Shown here: positions 27,753 through 36,160 of the stretch, piece after piece
Layout: the number at the start of each line of letters is the position of its first letter
Numbering within the stretch: the stretch's first letter is position 1
Source of the DNA: Ferrovibrio sp046297895
GTDB taxonomy: Bacteria; Pseudomonadota; Alphaproteobacteria; Ferrovibrionales; Ferrovibrionaceae
Direction: 5' to 3'
Assembly: GCF_046297895.1 (NCBI RefSeq)
Contig: NZ_JBKBHC010000001.1
Coordinates: forward strand, 434,001 to 498,000
Length of the DNA stretch: 64,000 bases
Program-made: the position numbers and the translations under genes
The notes under the pieces: generated by a model
Told to the model about the DNA's origin: nothing
Database searches by the model: none
What the model saw: only the letters and a program-made list of their open reading frames with translations

Positions 27753-29546
27753 TTACGCCCGCAGCAATTCCGGCGTGACCTCGGCCAAAGCCGCGCTGCC
27801 TTCGGTGGCCGAACGGCATAGGCCATCCACCGTCGAGAGTACCTGCTCGGCAAACAGCCGCGCCGACACGATCTTGGCGGTGAAATACGGATCGGTGGAG
27901 CCGCCCGCGATCTCGGCTTTCGCCGCCAGCGCCTGCCGCGCGAGCAGCCAGCCGCCCACCGTGGTGGCAAAGCCGCGCAGGAACGGCGTGGCGCCAGCCA
28001 GTGCCGCGTTGGGATCCTTGGCCAGTTGCTGCCCCATCCAGACCGAGGCTTTGCCCAGCGATTTCAGCGCCGCGTCAAGGTTGGCGTGGATGCTGCCAAA
28101 ACCTTCGCCGGCCCTGGCCAGTTCGGCGATGGTCCCGCCGATCTCGGCGAACAGCGCCTTCACCGTCTCGCCGCCATTCAGCGGCAGCTTGCGCGTCACC
28201 AGGTCGATCGCCTGGATGCCGTTGGTGCCTTCATAGATCGGCAAGATGCGGGCATCGCGGTAATGCTGGGCCGCGCCGGTCTCTTCGATGAAGCCCATGC
28301 CGCCGTGGAGCTGCACGCCCATGGACGCCACCTCGCAGCCGATATCGGTGGCCCAGGCCTTCGACAGCGGCGTAAACAACTCCACCATCGCCTTCCAGTG
28401 CTTGCGCTGCGCTTCGTCGGGATGATGGTGCGCGCGGTCGATGGCGGCAGCGTTCAGGTAGATCAGGCCGCGGCAGGCCTCGGTCAGGCTGCGCATCAGC
28501 ATCAGGGTGCGGCGCACATCCGGATGCTCAATGATCGCCACATGCTGCTCGGCATTCATGCCGGGATGGCGGCCCTGTTTGCGCTGTTCGGCGTAATCCA
28601 GCGCCTGCTGGTAGGCGCGCTCGGCAATCGCCAGGCCCTGGCAGCCCACGGACAGGCGAGCGTTGTTCATCATGGTGAACATGCAGCGCATGCCCTGGTT
28701 CTCCGCACCCAGCAGCCAGCCGATGCACTCGTCGTTGTCGCCGTAGCTCATCACGCAGGTCGGGCTGGCATGGATGCCAAGCTTGTGTTCCAGCGACACC
28801 ACGCGCAGATCGTTGCGCTTGCCCGGGTTGCCGTTGGCGTCTGGGATGAATTTCGGCACGATGAACAGCGAGATGCCCTTGGTGCCGGCCGGCGCATCGG
28901 GTAGGCGGGCCAGCACGAGATGCACGATATTCTCGGCCATGTCGTGTTCGCCATAGGTGATGAAGATCTTCATCCCCTTGATCTTGTAAGTGCCGTCGCC
29001 CACCGGCACGGCCTTGGCTTTCAGCGCGCCGACATCCGAACCGGCCTGCGGCTCGGTCAGGTTCATCGAGCCGGTCCACTGGCCCGACACCATCTTGGGC
29101 AGATACAGCGCCTTCTGCGCATCCGTGCCATGCGCCATGATCGCGTCGATGGCGCCTTGGGTCAGCAGCGGGCAGAGCGAAAACGACAGATTGGCGGCCT
29201 GCACCATCTCCTGTGCCGCCATGGTGAGTGCCCAGGGCATGGCACCACCGCCGAGTTCCTCGGGAAACGGCATGCCGTTCCAGCCGCCATCGACGAATTT
29301 CCTGTAGGCATCGGCAAAACCCGGCGCGGTGCGCACCACGCCGTTATCGAGTTTTGCGCCTTCCTTGTCGCCGCCGCGGTTGAGCGGGGAGAGCACGCCG
29401 GCAGCGAATTTCGCGGCCTCTTCCAGCACGGCGCCGACGGTTTCGCCCTCAGCATTTTCCAGACCCGGCAGGGTGGCCAGTTCGGCCAGGCCAGCGATCT
29501 GCTCCAGGGTGAAACGCATATCCTTGACGGGGGCGGCGTATTCCAT
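27753..29546 (-). CDS. Acyl-CoA dehydrogenase, long (DmdC-like/C-terminal-extended) type
   Basis: A 597-aa flavoenzyme, longer than typical ~380-aa acyl-CoA dehydrogenases because of a C-terminal extension; this matches the DmdC/AidB-like group. Visible motifs are the FAD/substrate-binding GSMNLTEPQAGSDVG and IFITYGEHDM, an ARLSVGCQGLAIAERAYQQAL helix, and the C-terminal GGMGFIEETGAAQHYRDARILPIYEGTNGIQ with the catalytic Glu. DmdC oxidises 3-methylmercaptopropionyl-CoA, but many relatives act on ordinary acyl-CoAs, so specificity is open. ATG 29546 is preferred because of the AGGGAGA Shine-Dalgarno; the frame is open to 29621. It is divergent from tsaC. Confidence 0.92.
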   Translation of the reverse strand: MEYAAPVKDMRFTLEQIAGLAELATLPGLENAEGETVGAVLEEAAKFAAGVLSPLNRGGDKEGAKLDNGVVRTAPGFADAYRKFVDGGWNGMPFPEELGGGAMPWALTMAAQEMVQAANLSFSLCPLLTQGAIDAIMAHGTDAQKALYLPKMVSGQWTGSMNLTEPQAGSDVGALKAKAVPVGDGTYKIKGMKIFITYGEHDMAENIVHLVLARLPDAPAGTKGISLFIVPKFIPDANGNPGKRNDLRVVSLEHKLGIHASPTCVMSYGDNDECIGWLLGAENQGMRCMFTMMNNARLSVGCQGLAIAERAYQQALDYAEQRKQGRHPGMNAEQHVAIIEHPDVRRTLMLMRSLTEACRGLIYLNAAAIDRAHHHPDEAQRKHWKAMVELFTPLSKAWATDIGCEVASMGVQLHGGMGFIEETGAAQHYRDARILPIYEGTNGIQAIDLVTRKLPLNGGETVKALFAEIGGTIAELARAGEGFGSIHANLDAALKSLGKASVWMGQQLAKDPNAALAGATPFLRGFATTVGGWLLARQALAAKAEIAGGSTDPYFTAKIVSARLFAEQVLSTVDGLCRSATEGSAALAEVTPELLRA

Positions 29547-29645
29547 CTCGGTCTCCCTTGAACCGCGCGACTGTACAATGAGGCGCTGCATAATATGGTC
29601 TGGAACGCCTAGCAAGGCCAATGCCCCCCGGCGTAAACTTGGCCC

Positions 29646-30581
29646 ATGGTTGACGTAACGATTTCAGAGGCCGCCGAGAAGTTGAAAGCCGGCGAGGTGG
29701 TCGCTTTCGCCACCGAGACGGTCTACGGGTTGGGCGCCGATGCCACCAATCCCTTCGCAGTCGCAAAAATTTTTGCGGCCAAGGGCAGGCCGGATTTCAA
29801 TCCGCTAATTTGTCATATCGCCGACCTCTCTCAGCTCGATGCATTGGTAACGGTCGATACTCGTGCCCGCCGGCTGGCCGAGGCTTTCTGGCCCGGCGCC
29901 CTCACGCTGGTGCTGCCGCGCCGGCCCGACTGCCCGGTGGCGCCGGCTGTCTCCGCCGGCCTGCCCACGCTGGCCTTGCGCATGCCGGCGCATCCGCAGG
30001 CGCGCGCCCTGCTGCGCCAGGTTGGCCGGCCCGTTGCCGCCCCTTCGGCCAACCGCTCGGGTCACGTCTCGCCCACCACCGCACGCCACGTGCGCGACAG
30101 CTTGGGGCCTGACATCGCCGTGCTGGATGGCGGCCCCTGCCCCGTCGGCCTGGAATCCACCGTGGTCGGCCTGACCGGGCCGCAGGCCACCCTGCTGCGG
30201 CCGGGCGGATTGGCGGCGGAGGAGATCGAGCGCGTGCTCGGCGCACCGCTGGCGCGGCCGATGGATGCGAAACTGGAATCGCCCGGCATGCTGCTGAAGC
30301 ATTACGCGCCACGCCTGCCGGTGCGGCTCAATGCGGCCGCGCCGCTGTCCGGCCGCCGCGAGGGACTGCTCAGCTTCGGCCCGGCGGCGCCGGGCTTCGC
30401 CCATGTGCATCCCCTGAGCGCGGCCGGCGATCTGGCCGAGGCGGCGGCCAACCTGTATGCCGGCCTGCATGCGCTTGATGCCCTGCCCGGCCTGGACGGC
30501 ATTGCGGTGATGCCGATACCGGGCCACGGCCTGGGCCAGGCCATCAACGACAGGCTTACGCGCGCGGCGCGCGGACGCTAG
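29646..30581 (+). CDS. tsaC: L-threonylcarbamoyladenylate synthase (Sua5/YwlC type)
   Basis: A 311-aa enzyme making threonylcarbamoyl-AMP from Thr, bicarbonate and ATP for t6A37 modification of ANN-decoding tRNAs. Residues 1-200 carry the YrdC/TsaC domain, with VAFATETVYGLGADA, KGRPDFNPLICHI, WPGALTLVLP and APSANRSGHVSPTTARHV. Residues 215-311 form the Sua5 C-terminal domain (SPGMLLKHYAPRLPV). It is therefore the long Sua5 form, not the short E. coli TsaC. It is followed 27 bp later by the FAD-linked oxidase gene. Confidence 0.94.
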   Translation: MVDVTISEAAEKLKAGEVVAFATETVYGLGADATNPFAVAKIFAAKGRPDFNPLICHIADLSQLDALVTVDTRARRLAEAFWPGALTLVLPRRPDCPVAPAVSAGLPTLALRMPAHPQARALLRQVGRPVAAPSANRSGHVSPTTARHVRDSLGPDIAVLDGGPCPVGLESTVVGLTGPQATLLRPGGLAAEEIERVLGAPLARPMDAKLESPGMLLKHYAPRLPVRLNAAAPLSGRREGLLSFGPAAPGFAHVHPLSAAGDLAEAAANLYAGLHALDALPGLDGIAVMPIPGHGLGQAINDRLTRAARGR

Positions 30582-30608
30582 GATCGCCGCCTCAATGACG
30601 GTGACTGA

Positions 30609-32033
30609 ATGAACGCTCTCGCTCCCGATCTGCTCGACCGCTTCCGCGCCATCGTCGGCCCCAAGGGCTGGACCTCCGAGCCCGATGCGCTGGCCCAGCA
30701 TGTACGCGAATGGCGCGACCTCTATGCCGGCACGACGCCGCTGGTCCTCAAACCGGCCAGCACGGCGGAGGTGGCCGCCATCGTGAAGCTGGCGAACGAG
30801 ACCAAGACCAAACTGGTGCCGCAGGGCGGCAATACCGGCCTGGTCGGCGGCGGCATCCCCTTCGATGGCGGCGACGAGATCATCCTGTCGCTGCAGCGCA
30901 TGAACAGGATCCGCGCCATCGATCCGCTGAACGACACGATCACGGTGGAAGCCGGCTGCATCCTGCAGAATGTGCAGCAGGCGGCGCGCGAGGCCGGCCG
31001 GCTGTTTCCGCTGTCCATCGGCTCGGAAGGCAGTTGCACGATCGGCGGCAACCTCTCCACCAATGCCGGCGGCAACGCCGTGCTGCGCTATGGCAATACC
31101 CGCGAGCTGACGCTCGGCCTGGAGGTGGTGCTGGCCGACGGCCAGGTCTGGGACGGCCTGCGCGGCCTGCGCAAGGACAATACCGGCTACGACCTGCGCG
31201 ACCTGTTCATCGGCGGCGAAGGCACGCTGGGGATCATCACCGCCGCCGTGCTGAAGCTGCATCCGCTGCCCAAGGCGATGGCCACCGCCTTCACGGCGAT
31301 TCCCAGCCCGCAGGCCGCCATTGAACTGCTGGCCCTGGCCAAGGCGGCCACCGGCGGTCAGGTCACCGGCTGCGAGATCATGCCACGCATCGGGCTGGAT
31401 TATGTACTGCGGCACACGCCGGCCACCAGCGACCCGATCGCCGGGCGCCATCCCTGGTATCTGATCCTGGAATTCTCCTCGGGCCGCGACGACGGCGCCA
31501 TTGCCGAGACCATGGAGGCCGTGCTGACGGAGGGCTTCGAGAAGGGCCTGGTGCTGGATGCCGCCATCGCACAGTCAGATGCCCAGCGCGCCGCCTTCTG
31601 GAAGATCCGCGAGGCGATGTCGAGCGCCCAGAAACCCGAAGGCGGCAGCATCAAATGCGATATCTCGGTGCCGGTGTCGCAGATGCCGCTGTTCATCGAG
31701 CGGGCCAGCAAGGCGGTGGAGGACCTGATCCCCGGCGTGCGCATCGTCGCCTTCGGCCATATCGGCGACGGCAACGTGCATTTCAACCCGTCCCAGCCGG
31801 TGGGTTGGAAGCCGGAAGACTTCATGTCCTACTGGGACCGCGTGCACCAGATCGTGCACGACATCGCCCACGAGATGAATGGCTCGATCTCGGCCGAGCA
31901 TGGCGTCGGCCGCATGAAGATCGACGAGATCACGCAATACAAGCCGGCCATCGAGATCGAGATGATGCGCCGGATCAAGCGCGCTTTCGACCCGAACAAT
32001 ATCCTCAATCCCGGCAAGGTCGTGCGGCCCTGA
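30609..32033 (+). CDS. FAD-binding oxidoreductase (D-2-hydroxyglutarate dehydrogenase/GlcD-like)
   Basis: A 474-aa VAO-family flavoenzyme. The FAD-binding PCMH domain occupies residues 1-220 (VPQGGNTGLVGGG, SIGSEGSCTIGGNLSTNAGG, LFIGGEGTLGIIT). The C-terminal cap has the metal-binding FGHIGDGNVHFN and EHGVGRMK. These features match bacterial D-2-hydroxyglutarate and D-lactate/glycolate dehydrogenases that oxidise 2-hydroxy acids and pass electrons to a quinone or ETF. The exact hydroxy acid cannot be fixed. Only one base separates its stop from the next start, so the two genes are coupled. Confidence 0.9.
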   Translation: MNALAPDLLDRFRAIVGPKGWTSEPDALAQHVREWRDLYAGTTPLVLKPASTAEVAAIVKLANETKTKLVPQGGNTGLVGGGIPFDGGDEIILSLQRMNRIRAIDPLNDTITVEAGCILQNVQQAAREAGRLFPLSIGSEGSCTIGGNLSTNAGGNAVLRYGNTRELTLGLEVVLADGQVWDGLRGLRKDNTGYDLRDLFIGGEGTLGIITAAVLKLHPLPKAMATAFTAIPSPQAAIELLALAKAATGGQVTGCEIMPRIGLDYVLRHTPATSDPIAGRHPWYLILEFSSGRDDGAIAETMEAVLTEGFEKGLVLDAAIAQSDAQRAAFWKIREAMSSAQKPEGGSIKCDISVPVSQMPLFIERASKAVEDLIPGVRIVAFGHIGDGNVHFNPSQPVGWKPEDFMSYWDRVHQIVHDIAHEMNGSISAEHGVGRMKIDEITQYKPAIEIEMMRRIKRAFDPNNILNPGKVVRP

Positions 32034-32034
32034 C

Positions 32035-32562
32035 ATGACCGTTCTGTTTCGCGCTTACCTGGCGATCAGCGCCGACGGCTTCATCGCCCGGCCCGACGGA
32101 TCGGTCGACTGGCTGCATGATTACGATCCTGCCGATTTTGGCCATGACGCTTTCATGGCCGGCATCGGCAGCATCGTCATGGGCCGGGCCACCTACGAGA
32201 TCAGCCGCAGCTTTGGCGGCGACTGGCCCTATGCCGGCAAGCCGGGTTATGTGGTGACATCGCAGGCGCTGCGCGAGCTGCCGCCGGATACGCAAACCTG
32301 CCGCGCCGATTTCGGCGCGCTGGCCGCCGAGCTGCGGCGCGTGTCGAAGGGCGACGTGTGGCTGCTGGGCGGCACGCGGCTATGGGAAGGCTTCCTGCAG
32401 GCCGGCGCGCTCGACCGTTTCGAGCTGTTTGTCATTCCCCGCCTGATCGGCGAGGGCCTGCCGCTGCTGCCGCCGGAGCGCCGCGACCTGCGCCTCGAAC
32501 TGCTCGAGTCCGAGGCGCTCAGCCGTGGCGTGATCAGGCTGGTCTACAAACCGCTGCTATGA
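32035..32562 (+). CDS. Dihydrofolate reductase family protein (RibD C-terminal fold)
   Basis: A 175-aa protein of the RibD C-terminal/DHFR-like family, with SADGFIARPDGSVDWL, MGRATYEISRSFG, VTSQALRELPPDTQ and the glycine turn VWLLGGTRLWEGFLQAG. The family uses NADPH, but its physiological substrate is generally unknown; it is not a proven folate enzyme. It begins one base after the oxidase stop. Its 3' end overlaps the convergent TRAP permease gene by six bases. Confidence 0.9.
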   Translation: MTVLFRAYLAISADGFIARPDGSVDWLHDYDPADFGHDAFMAGIGSIVMGRATYEISRSFGGDWPYAGKPGYVVTSQALRELPPDTQTCRADFGALAAELRRVSKGDVWLLGGTRLWEGFLQAGALDRFELFVIPRLIGEGLPLLPPERRDLRLELLESEALSRGVIRLVYKPLL

Positions 32563-34413
32563 CGCCCGGCCCAGATTCGGGTCGCGGGCAATCGCCTTCT
32601 GCGTCATGAACACCACCACGATCAGGCCAATGCCGATCAGATCGGTGACCAGGCCGGGCTTGATCAGGCAGAGCGCTCCGGCGACCAGCAATGCGCGTTC
32701 CCACATCAGCGCAGGCCTGATCAGGTAGCCGTACAGTCCGGCAGCCAGCGCCAGACAGCCGATGGTTGCGCTGGCGGCGGCATGCAGGATGTCTGGCCAG
32801 TCGCCGATGGCCAGCAGGGCTGGCTCGTAGACGAACATGAACGGCACGATGAAGCCGGCCGCCCCGGTGCGCACGGCCGCCCATCCCGCTTCCCATATGT
32901 TCGCCTTTGCCAGGCTGGCCGCGGCATAGACCGCCAGCGCCACCGGCGGCGTGATCGCCGACAGGATGGCGAAGTAGAAGGCGAACATGTGCGCCGCCGG
33001 CTCGATCACGCCCAGCTTCATCAGCGCCGGAACCATCAGCGACACCATGACGATATAGGCCGGCGTGGTGGGCATGCCCATGCCGAGGATGATGCCCGCC
33101 ACCGCCGTCAGCACCAGCGCCAGCACCAGGCTGTTCTGCGACAGGCCCACCACCCAGTTGGTGAAGGTGAGACCAAGGCCGGTCAGGGTGATCGAACCGA
33201 TCACCAGGCCGGCACAGGCGCAGGCCAGCGCCACTGCCAGCGTGTTGCGGGCGCCGTCCTGCAGGGCGTCCCACACCATCTCCAGGCGCAGGCCCTCGCG
33301 CGTGTTGGCGCGCAGCATGGCAACCGGGAAGCAGGCCAGCGTTCCGGCCAGGGCGCAGAGCGGCGCCGAATAGCCCATGAACATGCCGCCCAGGATCACC
33401 GCCACCGGAATGAAGAGGTGGCCACGCTCCTTGAGCACCGCAAGCAGTCGCGGCACCTCATGGGCCGGCAGGCCGTGCAGGCCACGCCGCTTGGCCTCGA
33501 AATGCACCGCCCCGAAGCAGGCGATATAGTACAGCAGGGCCGGAATCAGGGCCCACAGCACCACCGTGGCATAGGGCACGGCCAGGAATTCGGCCATCAC
33601 GAAAGCGGCCGCGCCCATGATCGGCGGCATGATTTGTCCGCCGGTGGACGCCACCGATTCGACTGCCGCGGCGAACGATGGCTTGAAGCCGCTGCGCTTC
33701 ATCAGCGGAATGGTGATCGGGCCGTCGACCATGACATTGGCCACCGCCGAGCCGGAAATGGTGCCGAACAGCGAAGACGACACCACCGCCACCTTGCCCG
33801 GACCGCCGGCCTGCCGGCCGGTGAGCGCCAGCGCAAAATCCATGAACAGCTTGCCCGTGCCGGTGCGCTCCATGAACGAGCCGAACAGCACGAAGATCAT
33901 CACATAGGCGGCCGAGACGCCGAGCGTGGAGCCGAAAATGCCCTCGGTCGTCATGTAGAGCTGGTCGAGCAGGGTGAGCGGATCCACCTGCGTGACGAAC
34001 AGCGCATGTCCCATGAAGACCAGCGCGGTGATCGGCAGGGCCCAACCGATCACGCGGCGCGTGGAATCCAGAACGATCACGACCAGGAATACGCCGGCAA
34101 CGATATCGAGTGGCTTAAGGTCATCGATGTAGATGATGCGGTCGATGAAATAGTCGAGATTGATGAACAGATGGCCCAACGCCAGTGCGGCGCCTGCGAA
34201 CAGCAGGGCATCGAGCCAGATGAAACGGCGCCGGCCGACGGCATCCCGCGCGATGGGGTAGAGCAGCAGCACCAGGGCCAGGGCAAAGGCCAGATGGATG
34301 CCACGAAAGATCAGGGCCTGCGGCGGCCCCATGGCGATGACCCACATGTGGTACAGCGCCATCGCCACGCCGATCGGCGCGACTACGCGCCTGACCAGGG
34401 TTCTGCCATCCAT
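32557..34413 (-). CDS. TRAP transporter fused permease subunit (TAXI type)
   Basis: A 618-aa membrane protein fusing the small (DctQ-like, about residues 1-160) and large (DctM-like) TRAP subunits, as is usual for TAXI-type systems. Family signatures are GTISGSAVANVMVDGPITIPLMKRSGF, ASTGGQIMPPIMGAAAFVMAEFL and the C-terminal MGMPTTPAYIVMVSLMVPAL. It imports an organic acid or amino acid driven by an ion gradient. The binding protein is encoded 105 bp upstream on the same strand, with a strong terminator-like hairpin between. A GGGAGGGG Shine-Dalgarno is present. Confidence 0.93.
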   Translation of the reverse strand: MDGRTLVRRVVAPIGVAMALYHMWVIAMGPPQALIFRGIHLAFALALVLLLYPIARDAVGRRRFIWLDALLFAGAALALGHLFINLDYFIDRIIYIDDLKPLDIVAGVFLVVIVLDSTRRVIGWALPITALVFMGHALFVTQVDPLTLLDQLYMTTEGIFGSTLGVSAAYVMIFVLFGSFMERTGTGKLFMDFALALTGRQAGGPGKVAVVSSSLFGTISGSAVANVMVDGPITIPLMKRSGFKPSFAAAVESVASTGGQIMPPIMGAAAFVMAEFLAVPYATVVLWALIPALLYYIACFGAVHFEAKRRGLHGLPAHEVPRLLAVLKERGHLFIPVAVILGGMFMGYSAPLCALAGTLACFPVAMLRANTREGLRLEMVWDALQDGARNTLAVALACACAGLVIGSITLTGLGLTFTNWVVGLSQNSLVLALVLTAVAGIILGMGMPTTPAYIVMVSLMVPALMKLGVIEPAAHMFAFYFAILSAITPPVALAVYAAASLAKANIWEAGWAAVRTGAAGFIVPFMFVYEPALLAIGDWPDILHAAASATIGCLALAAGLYGYLIRPALMWERALLVAGALCLIKPGLVTDLIGIGLIVVVFMTQKAIARDPNLGRAS

Positions 34414-34460
34414 CGTCCGCCCCTCCCGGATCGACCGCCGCTTCCTTTGTCGAAGCGGCG

Positions 34461-34500
34461 AAAAAAAGGACCGGCGTCGCCCGTCCAGAAGCGACGCCGG
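34461..34500 (-). terminator. Intergenic terminator/attenuator between TAXI binding protein and permease
   Basis: On the minus strand a perfect 10-bp stem CCGGCGTCGC/GCGACGCCGG with a 10-nt loop is followed by TCCTTTTTTT. Placed between two genes of one operon, it likely lets most transcripts stop after the binding protein. Confidence 0.85.
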
Positions 34501-34518
34501 CCAGTACGCCTCAATCGG

Positions 34519-35484
34519 TTACTTCAGCGCACCGACTTCGCGGTAGTATTTCGCCGCACCCGGATGCAGTGGCACGCCGATATCCTCGGCCATCTCCTTG
34601 GCGGTCAGCTTGGCCATCGCCTTGTTCACCGCGGCCATGTCGGCCACCTGGGTGGCCATCGCCCTGGTCACGGCATAGACCTTGTCTTCCGGCAGCTTGC
34701 ACGAGGTGATGAAGTGCGTGGAATAACCGATCACCGGCACATCCTTGTCCTGCTTCGGATAGGTGCCGGCCGGCACGATCACCTTGTTGTAGCCGGCATT
34801 GATCTTCTTCATCTCGGCCAGACCATTGTCGGTGATCGGCACCAGCTTGACGTCGCGCGAGGTGGCCAGGTCCATCACCGAGGAGGCCGGGATGGTGGTG
34901 CCGAGCGTGAAGACCTGGGCATGCCCATCCTTCAGCAGCGCCGCGGCATCGTTGTAGGAGGCCATGAAATTGACCTTGCTCATGGCGTCATACGACAGGC
35001 CATGCGCCTTCAGGATGTCGGCCGAAATCGCCTCGGCGGTATTGCCCCTGGTCTGCACCGCGATGGCCTTGCCTTTCAGGTCCTCGACCTTCTCGATCTT
35101 GGAATCGGCCGTCACCACCACCTGGAAATACTGCGGATAGAGGTTGGCGACCTGGCAGACATTGGCGGCCTTCTCGTTGAACGGCGCGCGGCCATTGACC
35201 GCATCGACGGTGGAGATCGAGTTGCCGAAGCCGAATTCGGCCTTGCCTTCCTGCACGCCCTTCACATTGGCGATGCCGGCGCCCGGCAGGGTCTGGATGG
35301 TCAAGCCAGGCACAGCCTTCTCGAACATCGCCTTCATGGTGCCGCCCAGCGGCACCCAGACGCCGCCCTGCGGCCCCGTCATCAGCTTGTAGGTCTGTGC
35401 CTGCGCGTCGGCCCCGGCGAATCCGGCGATACCGAGGGTTACAGCCGCAACAAATACGGCGCGACTGATGCTGTTATGACGCAT
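34519..35484 (-). CDS. TAXI family TRAP transporter solute-binding protein
   Basis: A 321-aa periplasmic protein. A Sec signal ending ADAQAQ occupies the first ~30 residues, and the mature part starts TYKLMTGPQGGVWVPLGGTM, the TAXI start. Conserved parts include GAGIANVKGVQEGKAEFGFGNS, LKGKAIAVQTRGNTAEAI and the C-terminal helices. It captures the substrate for the fused permease encoded downstream. It has a very strong GGGAGG Shine-Dalgarno. The terminator just after it fits the need for excess binding protein over permease. Confidence 0.93.
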   Translation of the reverse strand: MRHNSISRAVFVAAVTLGIAGFAGADAQAQTYKLMTGPQGGVWVPLGGTMKAMFEKAVPGLTIQTLPGAGIANVKGVQEGKAEFGFGNSISTVDAVNGRAPFNEKAANVCQVANLYPQYFQVVVTADSKIEKVEDLKGKAIAVQTRGNTAEAISADILKAHGLSYDAMSKVNFMASYNDAAALLKDGHAQVFTLGTTIPASSVMDLATSRDVKLVPITDNGLAEMKKINAGYNKVIVPAGTYPKQDKDVPVIGYSTHFITSCKLPEDKVYAVTRAMATQVADMAAVNKAMAKLTAKEMAEDIGVPLHPGAAKYYREVGALK

Positions 35485-35556
35485 GGTGTCCTCCCGAATG
35501 ATTTTTTGTGCGTGCGAGTGTGCGCAGCCCGCGCCGCCGCGTCAAGCAAAGATCAG

Positions 35557-36012
35557 TCAACTGAATAGATCGAGCTGTGGTTGCGCGGCATTTTTTTCGT
35601 GCTGCAGCGCGTCATGCGGCAGCAGCGCCCCATCCGACCGGATGTGAACCACGCTCGATCCGTGCATCAGCAGCGCCGGCGTCACCAGATGCGTGCGGTG
35701 GCAATGCCGTGGATCGGCCTCGGCGCACATCATCGCGGTTGGCTTCTCTTCTGCCCAGGCGATCAGCGCCGTGATCCCTGCCTGAAAATCAGGCTCCGCC
35801 GCGCGAGGCATGCCGCCCAGCGTCTCGCCGAACCAGCGGTAGTCGATGCCATCGGCTGCGAGGCGGTCCCGCAGCGCGGCCTGATTGAATTGCGGCACGA
35901 ATCTTGATGCGGGGCGAGACCGCAGGTCGGCCAGCCGGCCGATGCCATGCGCCTGGAGCAACGCGATGAAGCGCTCCGGCGGATGGTTCGAATGGCCGAT
36001 GCTGTAGATCAC
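35557..36012 (-). CDS. DUF488 domain protein
   Basis: A 151-aa protein of the DUF488 family of unknown function. It starts at GTG 36012, giving MIYSIGHSNHPPERFIALL, the canonical beginning; the longer open frame to 36177 has no homology. Family motifs are IGHSN, LADLRSRPASRFVPQFN, YRWFGETLGG and MCAEADPRHCHR, whose Cys and CHR residues are typical. No role can be stated. It is divergent from the third RND operon, and the 148 bp between them holds a palindrome (36061-36078). Confidence 0.88.
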   Translation of the reverse strand: MIYSIGHSNHPPERFIALLQAHGIGRLADLRSRPASRFVPQFNQAALRDRLAADGIDYRWFGETLGGMPRAAEPDFQAGITALIAWAEEKPTAMMCAEADPRHCHRTHLVTPALLMHGSSVVHIRSDGALLPHDALQHEKNAAQPQLDLFS

Positions 36013-36060
36013 GGACGTCAGGCTCCCGGGACCGCTGAAGGGATTTGTGACCCCGATCAC

Positions 36061-36078
36061 AGTTACCAACCGGTAACT
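36061..36078. promoter_or_regulatory. Palindrome AGTTACC-N4-GGTAACT, putative operator
   Basis: A perfect 7-bp inverted repeat with a 4-nt spacer lies between the divergent DUF488 gene and the third RND operon, 83 bp before the adaptor start. Position and symmetry suit a dimeric repressor. The regulator is unknown and is not encoded next to it. Confidence 0.6.
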
Positions 36079-36123
36079 TGCACAGGATGGACGGGTTTTA
36101 CGCGTATCTATATATACAGCGCG

Positions 36124-36144
36124 GCCCGGGAAATATCCCCGGGC
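36124..36144 (+). promoter_or_regulatory. 5' UTR hairpin ahead of the third RND adaptor gene
   Basis: GCCCGGG and CCCGGGC form a perfect 7-bp stem around AAATATC. The GGGGGA Shine-Dalgarno starts at the base of the stem and the ATG follows at 36161. It could limit ribosome access. Confidence 0.5.
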
Positions 36145-36160
36145 GGGGGAATATCGTGCC

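Noticed and set aside
32782..35568. 928-aa open frame opposite the TRAP genes
   Set aside because: Composition is rich in His, Arg, Gln and Gly as expected from reverse complements, and it spans two real genes and a terminator.
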